A stretch of 64,000 nucleotides of DNA from Desulfobacter sp. (GTDB lineage Bacteria; Desulfobacterota; Desulfobacteria; Desulfobacterales; Desulfobacteraceae): assembly GCA_028768525.1 (NCBI GenBank), contig CP054837.1, forward strand, positions 5,080,001 to 5,144,000, in the 5' to 3' direction. Of this stretch, positions 1-7,340 are shown piece by piece. Position 1 is the first letter of the stretch. Every line of letters begins with the position of its first letter. The position numbers and the translations under genes were made by a program. The notes beneath the pieces were generated by a model. That model was not told the DNA's origin, ran no database searches, and saw only the letters and a program-made list of their open reading frames with translations.

Positions 1-98
1 ACGGCCTTTCGCTTTTTGCTCTCATACTTTGGTCTATAATGCGCTAAACTCCGGGGGTTTGGGGGCTGGCCCCCATTATAATCCGGTAAAAAGTCCTT

Positions 99-317
99 TT
101 AATTACCATCACAAAACCCGGTTCTTCCATGGGTTAAGCCCTCTATCGATAGTATCCGTCCGATAGTGCTTGCTGACGGCATTGGTTCAATATTTTCCGC
201 TTCCATCTCCTTGCTGATAGCACCGGCACCGCAGTTCAGGCCTCGATTGTATAAATCCAGTCGGATCATTTTAATAATCTCAACAATCTCCTGCCTGGTA
301 TATCTGGTCTCGATCAT
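99..317 (-). pseudogene. Fragment of a third, transposase-like ORF behind istB
   Basis: This is a 72-residue reading frame whose start codon overlaps the istB stop by one base (TAATG), so it is placed to be translationally coupled to istB. The segment with LDLYNRGLNCGA, PSASTIGRIL and GLTHGRTG resembles the N-terminal helix-turn-helix part of DDE integrases. The frame stops where a full transposase would continue, so it looks like a truncated third gene of the element or of a second insertion sequence. I do not recognise a family with certainty. Past the stop, the same frame reads on towards the window edge through a G/C hairpin near 52-75. Confidence 0.4.
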
Positions 318-1066
318 TATTCGGCCTCCATTTTAGCCTGTTCCATGCGATAGCTTTCCACATTCAATTCAAGGATGATACTGTGATGAACGAGTCTGTC
401 GATGGCTGCTGCCGTTGTCATAGGGTCCTTAAAAATCTGTTCCCACTTAGAGAACGGAAGATTGCTCGTGATCATCAGGCTGCCCTGTTCATACCGTTCC
501 GCCAAAAAGGTAAACAGCACTTCCATTTCTCCCCGGCTTTGTTGGACATACCCAATGTCATCTATAATCACAGCATCAAACCTGGAGAGGGATTTGAGTT
601 TTTTGGTTAGCTCAAGATCCCTTTTGGCAATCAGCAGATCCTGGACGAGCTGACTGCATGAGATAAAAAGAACCTGCTTACCCTTTGCAATTAATTCATG
701 GCCAATGGCACAGAGCAGATGGGTTTTCCCGCTACCCGGATTACCAAAGGCCAGGATGTTTTCACAGCGCTCTAAAAAAGCGCCGTTGACCAGGACACTT
801 AAATGATTGGCAACCTTTAAGGGGAGGCGCTTTTTATCAAAATTCTCAAATGTCTTGGAAGATGGCAACTTGGATGCCCTCAGGTTACGTGATATCCGGT
901 TCTGCCAGCGGACTTCGCATTCGAGACTCAACAATTGTAAGAGGTACTTTTCATATCCCCATGCCTCCGCCCTGGCCTGATCCGCCATTTCTTCATAACT
1001 GCGGCGCATGGTCGGCATATGGAGGCTTTTAAGATTGGTGTCTATCTGATCCCGATCATTGATCAT
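317..1066 (-). CDS. istB: IstB-type transposition helper ATPase (IS21 family)
   Basis: This 249-residue AAA+ ATPase is the partner of IstA in IS21-type transposition, where it binds DNA and helps choose the target. Visible motifs are Walker A GNPGSGKT at residues 108-115 and Walker B VIIDD at 166-170, followed by the IGY typical of IstB/DnaC-like proteins. The length is normal for IstB. Its start overlaps the end of istA by four bases (ATGA), the usual coupled arrangement in IS21 elements. The gene appears intact. The family call is secure; which IS21 member it is cannot be told by eye. Confidence 0.95.
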   Translation of the reverse strand: MINDRDQIDTNLKSLHMPTMRRSYEEMADQARAEAWGYEKYLLQLLSLECEVRWQNRISRNLRASKLPSSKTFENFDKKRLPLKVANHLSVLVNGAFLERCENILAFGNPGSGKTHLLCAIGHELIAKGKQVLFISCSQLVQDLLIAKRDLELTKKLKSLSRFDAVIIDDIGYVQQSRGEMEVLFTFLAERYEQGSLMITSNLPFSKWEQIFKDPMTTAAAIDRLVHHSIILELNVESYRMEQAKMEAE

Positions 1067-2541
1067 GCCGCCACCCCCTTGAGCAATTGGTCATAACGAG
1101 TCAAATCAACTGCCTGGATATGAACATCATCCGGCCTGCTGACAGAGGCGTTGGACTCAATAAGGCGTTTAACAGCCTCTTTGCTGATTTCCTGATCCTC
1201 GTTTATTAGAACCATCAGGGCGCTGTCTACTGCCACCTCGCTTGTCTTTGCTGCCAGGTATAATATTTTCAGATACCTTGCTGCTGAGCTTTTAACGGTA
1301 TAACGCTTTCTTAAATGATCGTAGGCAATCCGGAACCGGCTGGTGGGGAACATGGCATTACGATAACGATAATTTTCAAATGCCCCCGGTTTTTTGACCA
1401 GGCTGTCAATGATATGCCGGTAATTGATTTTATATTTGCCCTCACCCCGCAACCTTGGCAAAGTATCGACCTTTCTCTGGCCGTACCAGACCTCCAGGCA
1501 TTCCATGTAGAGGCGGACCTGGATATTTTCTCCTATGAGCCTGCTGTCTACAGAGTAAACGTTGTGATTGACCCGAATGGTACTGCTGGGACCAACCTTT
1601 AAATCCATCTTTTTACATGCATCAAGCCGGCGTTTGGGCAACCGGTGTAGGAGATCCAGTTCTTGTGTAAACCGTTTCCTACGACCGGCATTTAGCTGTG
1701 CGAACAGTTTGGCCAGGAACAAGTCATATTCTTCCCGGTCTTTAAAATCCCGGTGTCCTCTCAGCATCAGGGCCTGGTCAACGGCTTTTTTGAACCGATA
1801 ATTGCGCTGCTCCACGTCTCCATTTTCATTGGGGCTGGCAGGGTTAGTTTTGCAAGGAATGATACCGTAATGGTCAACAAGATCCTGATACCTGCTGGTG
1901 AACTCCTCAGGGTGACTTACCTTGTTAACAGCGGATGTCAGACAATCGGTGCGATGTTGCTGCGGCACACCACCAAGTTCCCATAGGGCATTTTGCAGGC
2001 CCTGGCTCAGGCTTTCGAAACTCTCTGAAAAACAGACTGTACCTGTCTCCCAATTGGAATAGGTCAAAACAAAATGGTAGATCAGGTGGTCAAAAGGGAC
2101 GCCGCCTATAGTGACGCCCAGTTTATCCATGTGGGTGAAGTCTGACTGGCATAATTCGCCAGGCTTATGAATTTGAGCAAAAAAGATTTCTTTGGGCGGC
2201 CCCTCTGTAGCACGCCATTGCTTTATTCTCCGTTGCAGGGTCCGTAATTGTCCATCGGCGAACCGGCCGGGGTGTCTGCGTTGCAAATCCTCAAACAGTG
2301 TCTTGGCCTCCAGACCTGGATTTATGGTCAACATGCCTTTGATACCATCCCAGGTCTCCTCAAACGGATCTTTGCGTGTGCGCCATGTATGATCCGTTTT
2401 GAGTTCACTCGGCAACTTCCCGTGTTCACGGTACTTTCGAGCTGTTTTTTCATCCATTCCAGCTTTCATTGCTGCTATCCCGAAACTCTTCTCTGACTGA
2501 ATCAACTTGAACAACCTCCTCACTTGCTGGTCCGTTACCAT
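1063..2541 (-). CDS. istA: IstA-type transposase (IS21 family)
   Basis: This 492-residue DDE transposase has an N-terminal helix-turn-helix region (about residues 1-45) and an rve integrase core. Candidate catalytic residues are D134 (in CQSDFTHMD), D199 (in HRTDCLTSA) and E244 (in NGDVEQRN), the expected spacing for IstA. A Mu-transposase-like C-terminal domain follows. The ATG at 2541 is preceded by an AGAAGGAGAG ribosome-binding site. The gene is full length and seems functional, in operon with istB. It supplies strand transfer, while IstB supplies target selection. Confidence 0.95.
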   Translation of the reverse strand: MVTDQQVRRLFKLIQSEKSFGIAAMKAGMDEKTARKYREHGKLPSELKTDHTWRTRKDPFEETWDGIKGMLTINPGLEAKTLFEDLQRRHPGRFADGQLRTLQRRIKQWRATEGPPKEIFFAQIHKPGELCQSDFTHMDKLGVTIGGVPFDHLIYHFVLTYSNWETGTVCFSESFESLSQGLQNALWELGGVPQQHRTDCLTSAVNKVSHPEEFTSRYQDLVDHYGIIPCKTNPASPNENGDVEQRNYRFKKAVDQALMLRGHRDFKDREEYDLFLAKLFAQLNAGRRKRFTQELDLLHRLPKRRLDACKKMDLKVGPSSTIRVNHNVYSVDSRLIGENIQVRLYMECLEVWYGQRKVDTLPRLRGEGKYKINYRHIIDSLVKKPGAFENYRYRNAMFPTSRFRIAYDHLRKRYTVKSSAARYLKILYLAAKTSEVAVDSALMVLINEDQEISKEAVKRLIESNASVSRPDDVHIQAVDLTRYDQLLKGVAA

Positions 2542-2586
2542 CCAAATCTCTCCTTCTGTTCAATTTGGATGTTTCTACCATTTTTT

Positions 2587-2642
2587 TTGATTCTTAAATT
2601 TCGGGAATTTTAATTGTCGTTTGGCGGGAATTATAAATGACG
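2587..2642 (-). repeat. Terminal region of the IS21-type element
   Basis: This noncoding end lies just upstream of istA. Its outer 17 bases, GGGAATTATAAATGACG (2626-2642), are identical to 29572-29588, and the whole 56-58 base stretch aligns with few differences. Similarity ends abruptly after GACG in both copies, so this is probably the element boundary. IS21-type ends usually carry several internal repeats bound by IstA, and the two AATTCCCG-like units fit that. Confidence 0.6.
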
Positions 2643-3033
2643 CTGATCAACCAAGAGCATTAACAAAAAAACAATCATATTTTCGGATAAAAAAGTGGTT
2701 AGAATTTTAAGAGTTTCAATATACTCACTTGGTTGATCGCTCATATCACCTCGTTTTCTTTAATTTATGTTACCAGATCTTAATATAGCTCAGCTTACAT
2801 ATAGATTCTATGCTCATAACAAATTTAAACCTCTTATATTCATAATTCTTTCTTACCTGTGACTTGCCCCCTTCTTTAGTACAACCCGCAATGTTAGGAA
2901 GGCTCCGAATTTTCAAAATATTGTTGTTGTGTACCACTTCCTTTGCTACTTTTCAAATACCTGCCCAGGGGATAGGGCAACGCTGGGGAGCGACCCGAGC
3001 ACTGCGGCAGGTGCCAATACGGATGGGCCATGT

Positions 3034-3939
3034 TCATAGCGTGGCCTTTTCCTTTGGCCCATCCGGATGGCCCGTAGGCGTTAAACCCCGGGGGCTTGGG
3101 GGCAGAGCCCCCATATAAGATTGTTCCCATTCCTTTCTAATGTTTTCCGGTGTCTGATATCCCAGGCTGCTATGCAATCTTTTCGTGTTGTAGTACTGGC
3201 GCCACGTCTCTATGATTGCCCTGGCATCCGGGACGGAATAGAAGACCTCCTGATTCAGACATTCGTCTCTGAACCGGCTGTTAAAGCTTTCTCCAAAAGG
3301 ATTCTGCCATGGTTTGCCTGGCTCAATGTACTTGGTTTTCACCCCTTGCTCTTTGAGCCAGTCCTGGATTTTATATGCAATAAACTCAGGCCCATTATCG
3401 CTCCTGATGTATGTTGGAACCCCACGGGTTGCAAATAGAATCTGCAAAACGATTTTCACCTGTGAAGATGGTATTGAGGTATCAATGTGGATTGCCAGGC
3501 TTTCTCGTGTATATTCGTCAACCACCGTTAAAAATCTCAGCCGCTGCCCTTCAAGGCAGGAATCTTCCATGAAATCATAGGTCCATACATGATTGGGATA
3601 CTTCGCTGATATTGGCAGCGTTGTCCCCTTGCCACGCCGCCTCTTGCGCCTGACCCTCGGCACGCACAGCCCTTGTTCCTGCCAGAGCCGCTCGACTTTC
3701 TTATGATTGATGATCATCCCGGATCTGACCAACTGCATATGGGCCTGGCGGTACCCATGCCTCGGATACTTACCAGAGAATGTTCTTAGCCAGATAACCA
3801 AAACAGTGTCATCCCTTGGGTTTGCTTGGTATCTGTAGCTTGACCGACTTATCTTCAAAAACAGACATGCTTTGTATTCTGAAAGGCCCCGTTCCGTCAT
3901 AGTATGTACGGCTTTCCTGCGATCCGGGACCTTTACCAC
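3034..3939 (-). CDS. IS3-family transposase OrfB (DDE catalytic part)
   Basis: This 301-residue protein has an HTH_21 region followed by an rve catalytic core. The catalytic triad is visible as D122 (VWTYDFMED), D181 (IRSDNGPEF) and E217 (NPFGESFNSRFRDE). The frame opens with GTG inside the slippery site, so it is most likely made as an OrfAB fusion by -1 frameshifting. The last 30 or so residues (from MGALPPSPRG) are encoded by a GC-rich palindromic segment, suggesting that the original stop was lost and the frame reads into adjacent repeat DNA. Confidence 0.93.
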   Translation of the reverse strand: MVKVPDRRKAVHTMTERGLSEYKACLFLKISRSSYRYQANPRDDTVLVIWLRTFSGKYPRHGYRQAHMQLVRSGMIINHKKVERLWQEQGLCVPRVRRKRRRGKGTTLPISAKYPNHVWTYDFMEDSCLEGQRLRFLTVVDEYTRESLAIHIDTSIPSSQVKIVLQILFATRGVPTYIRSDNGPEFIAYKIQDWLKEQGVKTKYIEPGKPWQNPFGESFNSRFRDECLNQEVFYSVPDARAIIETWRQYYNTKRLHSSLGYQTPENIRKEWEQSYMGALPPSPRGLTPTGHPDGPKEKATL

Positions 3940-4202
3940 TTTTTTGAGACCACCGCCTTTAGAGCATCAACTTCGAGGTCCCGTTCAGCCAGGAGCCTTT
4001 TTAATCGTACGTTCTCCTTCTCCAACTCTCGCAGCCGCTTTACATCCGGAACGGACATGCCACCGTATTTCTTTTTCCAGCGGTAATAGCTTTGCTCGGA
4101 GAATCCTCCCAGCTTGCAGAATTCAGCGATAGGTCTTTCCTGTTTCTCGGCTTCAAGCAGAATTTTGACGATCTGTTCTTCAGAATAGCGTTTCTTTTTC
4201 AT
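3933..4202 (-). CDS. IS3-family transposase OrfA (helix-turn-helix protein)
   Basis: This 89-residue DNA-binding protein has an N-terminal HTH_8-type domain (EEQIVKILLEAE, then SEQSYYRWKKKYGG) and a C-terminal leucine-zipper-like helix (RELEKENVRLKRLLAERDLEV). It recognises the element's terminal repeats and regulates transposition. It ends in SKKW just after the frameshift site and overlaps the orfB frame by seven bases. An AGGAG ribosome-binding site lies upstream of the ATG. Confidence 0.92.
   Translation of the reverse strand: MKKKRYSEEQIVKILLEAEKQERPIAEFCKLGGFSEQSYYRWKKKYGGMSVPDVKRLRELEKENVRLKRLLAERDLEVDALKAVVSKKW
3939..3945 (-). promoter_or_regulatory. Programmed -1 frameshift site A_AAA_AAG
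   Basis: On the minus strand the orfA frame reads TCA AAA AAG TGG TAA. A one-base backward slip on A_AAA_AAG changes this to AAA AAA GTG GTA and enters the orfB frame before the orfA stop. This heptamer is the classical slippery sequence of IS3-family elements. Confidence 0.85.
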
Positions 4203-4277
4203 CTTGATCTCCTTTTTAGCTCGGAGATCCTAACATATCACATTGTACTGTTTTTGGGGGGCATGCCCCCTGGGTTG

Positions 4278-4378
4278 AACGGTTGAGCTAACTTGCCGGG
4301 CCGAGGGGCTGACGCTTGTACAGCGCTACCAGCAAACCCGCGATACTTACCCGGTCAAGTTCAGCGATTGGTTATGTG
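4278..4378 (-). repeat. attC-like hairpin (candidate integron recombination site)
   Basis: Arms 4287-4300 (GCTAACTTGCCGGG) and 4350-4365 (CCCGGTCAAGTTCAGC) are complementary except for two extra bases in one arm. The stem is flanked by short unpaired spacers and then AAC (4278-4280) and GTTATGTG (4371-4378). Read on the minus strand this gives an AAC-type box, a spacer of about five bases, a stem with two extrahelical bases, a loop of 49 bases, and a partner arm. That is the architecture of attC sites. It lies directly 3' of the small gene 4393-4647, as in a gene cassette. The outer boxes do not match the consensus fully. Confidence 0.35.
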
Positions 4379-4392
4379 GCTGTTTGTTAGCC

Positions 4393-4647
4393 TTAAAAAA
4401 AATTATCAAACAAGTTACCGTATTTTTTAAAAAGGTGATAAGCATATGCCACAGATATTGCGAATCCAATAGTACTTGCAATGAATCGATGAATATTAAA
4501 CGTTTCCTCACGATACCTAAATTGGCTTTGAGATGGATACATACCGAAAGTAATAATTTTAAAGAATAGCCAACCAATTCCACGAAAGATATTAATAGAA
4601 AATGTATGAGCTGCATCGACAAGGCCTTCTACTATACCATCAATCAT
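4393..4647 (-). CDS. Small predicted membrane protein
   Basis: This is an 84-residue frame with hydrophobic stretches around IFRGIGWLFFKIITFGMYP and IASTIGFAISVAYAYHLF, suggesting two membrane segments separated by a polar region (SQSQFRYREETFNIHR). I do not recognise a family. It shares the strand of the FRG-domain gene upstream and is followed by the attC-like site. The ribosome-binding site is weak. Low GC content matches the rest of the acquired region. An overlapping alternative frame (4347-4622) looks less protein-like. Confidence 0.5.
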   Translation of the reverse strand: MIDGIVEGLVDAAHTFSINIFRGIGWLFFKIITFGMYPSQSQFRYREETFNIHRFIASTIGFAISVAYAYHLFKKYGNLFDNFF

Positions 4648-4794
4648 GTTCTATATTTTCCTACTTATAATTTTTTGACACATAACACCTCAAATAACCG
4701 GCTTGCCCGTGTTCATTTGGATTGTTGAGATTTGTAATGCAATCAAGGAAGTTTGACGCCAGGCCCTACACATTACCCAAACCATATTATTAAG

Positions 4795-6615
4795 TTAATG
4801 AAATTTGTTCACGTATTTTTCGAATGCATGAAAAGCTGGTTCTGCTGCGAAATCGAGTATCACCCGATATGCCGGATCATCGTCTGGTTTTGGAAACAAT
4901 CTTTCAAAAGTAGAAGTTGTATTATAAACATTTGGCCGAAGACGAAAAGCGCATATCACACACTCTGCAAGACGATTCTGGTGATCAGAGTGTCCACCAA
5001 GAAAGAATTTTGCCTGCTGTGCGATTGGTCGCTTTGCTCGAAAACCAAAGTCAGCAAGCTCGTGACAGTCATGCAACGATTGGTTAGTGGAGCGAGTAAC
5101 CATCTGACATGCGAACACCACGGGCCAATGTAAAGGTTCGGAAGACCAATCTTTAGGGACTATATTTTTGTATTCTGACTTACCTCTATCATTGTATGTG
5201 AATTTATGTGTTGCAAACCAAGTTGCCACATCAAGGCTTAAAGTAACATCAAGACCATGGCTCGGGAACCCATAATGCTGAGCCAAGGCCATTAGAGCGT
5301 AATCAATCTTACATGTTGGAGAGGATAGTTGTTTCCGCCATTCATGCCGTGCTGTCTTGTTCGACAATGTATTGTTAGAGTAGACGCGTTCTTGGAGATA
5401 GTGTCGAAGTGCAAAGTGCAGGGTATCATAGTCAAAGCCATGCCTACTAGCTGATGTCAACAATGACGGTTCCAAATTACATGAATCAGCAAATAACAAA
5501 CTTTTGACCCGATCTTCGCGTTCTAGTTCATAGAAGCTTGTTTGTCCCCGAAAAAACACTCCATTTTTATCTATGGAGGGAATCTTGTCTACGAGTGAAC
5601 GCAGTTCATTTAGGCTTGTTACCTCAATCACTGGTGCGCTGTAATGTTTACAGCGAATAAGAGCAACCTGATCAACTCCAGCATAAAAGTCTGCATAATG
5701 ATCGCGTAGTACTGTATTGGCACCCAGTAGTCCTGTACTTTCAAGCACACGAGCTGTAAAAGGTGATCTGTAGTATTTATCAAGAATAAACCCAGGTAGC
5801 TTATTTTTTGTCTTTTCATTGATATCTAATGTATTGGGAAGATTGACGGCATTGACTTCATCTATAGGAATTGATCCGAAAATAGGCATATCTATCCCTT
5901 GGGCTATCAATAAAGGCAAAACAAGGCTGGCCGGTAGTGCAACTATTCCACTTTTATCCAGTGCATCGGAATCTGCATTATTGTAGCCAATTTTTTGGGC
6001 ATAACTACGATTCGTGTTGCTGTCTGAGAGCTGTTGCTGTGTCGCGAAGAGAGAAAAATATTGGAAGTTCGTACCGCCCGCTAACCATGCGCCAAGGGAA
6101 GCAAAAGCATAATGCACCTGTGTTGGCATTTGACGTGGATATTCCGAGAGGAGAGTGTTGGTGAGTGAGGGATTTATTGATTTTCGCTGCTTATCTGTAG
6201 CAGCCGTGAATATCTCAATTAAACCGATAATTTGTTTGAATAATGTAGAATATGCAACCGGCCAGAGCCCCTCTTCCTCCCATATTAAATGATTTTCTGT
6301 TTCATAGATACCAAATAATCCAGGGGTTTTAGCCATCTCTAAGAGTGCTTTTTTAGTGCCTGATTGAACAATTGAATTCGATTGGGCCAAAAAATTGGCG
6401 GTTGGAAAAGGGACATCAAGGTTGCGTAACAATCCTCTTAGGCTGGCTACAACTATTGATCGTTTTAAGGGATTTATTGGAAGAGGGAATCTTATAAAGG
6501 ATTTACGCTCAGACTTCTTCAGAGTCTTCCCAAGCAACTCAAGATCTGCTGCTAAGTATGGAAAAGTTATGTCTGAAAAAACACTTAAAAATATGTCAGC
6601 TTCATTTATCTTCAT
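4795..6615 (-). CDS. FRG-domain protein, probable defence-associated
   Basis: This 606-residue protein has a C-terminal FRG domain: FRGQ at residues 355-358, a LAQHYGFPSHGLDVTLSLDVATWFA block around 444-468, and a conserved hydrophobic core after it. FRG domains are named for the F-R-G motif and occur in predicted toxin, defence and mobile-element contexts; their biochemical activity is not settled. The N-terminal ~330 residues match nothing that I recognise and show no obvious signal peptide or membrane segment. The gene is AT-rich and sits between insertion sequences and two other defence-like genes, so transfer is likely. A nearly consensus QHYG-x-P-x-x-x-LD motif supports the assignment. 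Confidence 0.75.
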   Translation of the reverse strand: MKINEADIFLSVFSDITFPYLAADLELLGKTLKKSERKSFIRFPLPINPLKRSIVVASLRGLLRNLDVPFPTANFLAQSNSIVQSGTKKALLEMAKTPGLFGIYETENHLIWEEEGLWPVAYSTLFKQIIGLIEIFTAATDKQRKSINPSLTNTLLSEYPRQMPTQVHYAFASLGAWLAGGTNFQYFSLFATQQQLSDSNTNRSYAQKIGYNNADSDALDKSGIVALPASLVLPLLIAQGIDMPIFGSIPIDEVNAVNLPNTLDINEKTKNKLPGFILDKYYRSPFTARVLESTGLLGANTVLRDHYADFYAGVDQVALIRCKHYSAPVIEVTSLNELRSLVDKIPSIDKNGVFFRGQTSFYELEREDRVKSLLFADSCNLEPSLLTSASRHGFDYDTLHFALRHYLQERVYSNNTLSNKTARHEWRKQLSSPTCKIDYALMALAQHYGFPSHGLDVTLSLDVATWFATHKFTYNDRGKSEYKNIVPKDWSSEPLHWPVVFACQMVTRSTNQSLHDCHELADFGFRAKRPIAQQAKFFLGGHSDHQNRLAECVICAFRLRPNVYNTTSTFERLFPKPDDDPAYRVILDFAAEPAFHAFEKYVNKFH

Positions 6616-7340
6616 GTATTTCTCTCATAGTCGCAGCATTCTGTGGTTGAATTTGTTTTAAGTCGATACTCAGATGCTTAATCATGTTATTACAGTTGTT
6701 CATTCACCCTGTGAAGGGATACGGAAAAACAATAATGAAATTATTAACATCATCTGGAAAGGCTTATAATTTTTTTTTCAACTTACCAATGTTGACCAAG
6801 CACTAATGGTATTGAACCGGGCTATTTGAAGTTCAGCGCCCCTCACCAATAACAGATCAAGTACACATGCCCCCGGTGCGGGCGTTTTTCAGAACATTTC
6901 TGAAAAATTTTATCCCTTTGTCCATTCCCCTGGGATATTTTGGAAAAATTTCCGACAATGGGACCACCCATTGGGTTGGAATTTATTTCCAGTAAAAACT
7001 TGAAGGGGATTGGTAAAATTCCGACCCCCAACAATAGAAACGCCAGTGCTCATGGGGTTTTTCGGAACAATAGAGTTTTTTCATAGTCATAGTCAACACT
7101 CTTAACACTGCTCTTCTGCGGTCGCGCTTTTTGCGACCCGTAGCAAGAGCATGGTTGGGAAACAATTTAAAAGTACCGCTCGAAAACCTAATAAGATAAC
7201 ATCAAAATTGTCAATAATTTCAGTCATGACAGATTGTTGCGATGGACAGGTATTTTCTTGTAAACGACGCCATAGGTCCTGATCACCAGGCGGCATCTCG
7301 TACATAAACGGAAATCAAAAAACAATGAGACCATTTCTTT
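6616..7340. other. Intergenic stretch without a convincing gene
   Basis: These 725 AT-rich bases separate the FRG gene from the large nuclease-like gene. Short overlapping frames occur, the best a 67-codon frame at 7102-7305 on the minus strand, but none has a good ribosome-binding site or recognisable product. A short hairpin formed by GCGGTCGC and GCGACCCG (about 7119-7141) could be a terminator or repeat. Two loosely similar segments near 6860-6890 and 7045-7070 share TTTTTC-GGAACA-like ends. Decayed coding DNA is possible. Confidence 0.5.

Larger units (their letters stand above)
99..2642 (-). mobile_element. IS21-family insertion sequence
   Basis: The element comprises istA, istB and a trailing ORF fragment, all on the minus strand. 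The istA-proximal end can be placed at about 2642. The stretch 2587-2642 has two AATTCCCG-type internal repeats (read on the minus strand), is noncoding and recurs as a solitary copy at 29531-29588. The istB-distal end was not found and may lie beyond the window or be lost. No target-site duplication could be identified. Bases 2643-2864 hold no gene that I can see and are AT-rich. Confidence 0.7.
2865..4263 (-). mobile_element. IS3-family insertion sequence (orfA/orfB)
   Basis: The element carries orfA and orfB in overlapping frames. Imperfect inverted repeats flank the genes: 2865-2912 reads TGCCCCC, AGTACAA, TGTTAGGA, CTCCGA in order, and the reverse complement of 4216-4263 reads the same blocks in the same order. 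The outer limits could instead be the inner TGTTAGGA blocks (2892 and 4235). No target-site duplication was seen at either candidate boundary. Type of OrfA and length suggest an IS3-family member close to the IS407/IS51 groups. Confidence 0.65.

Noticed and set aside
2894..3130. A 78-codon frame across the left end of the IS3 element
   Set aside because: It runs through the terminal repeat and the palindromic tail of orfB, has no ribosome-binding site and looks like repeat DNA read by chance.
4347..4622. A 91-codon frame overlapping the small membrane-protein gene in another phase
   Set aside because: The alternative frame 4393-4647 has a more coherent pair of membrane segments and ends just before the attC-like site. 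Only one of the two is likely to be real.
7102..7305. A 67-codon frame between the nuclease-like and FRG genes
   Set aside because: No ribosome-binding site, no recognised domain, and it overlaps equally long frames in other phases. It could be decayed coding DNA, but I cannot support a gene.
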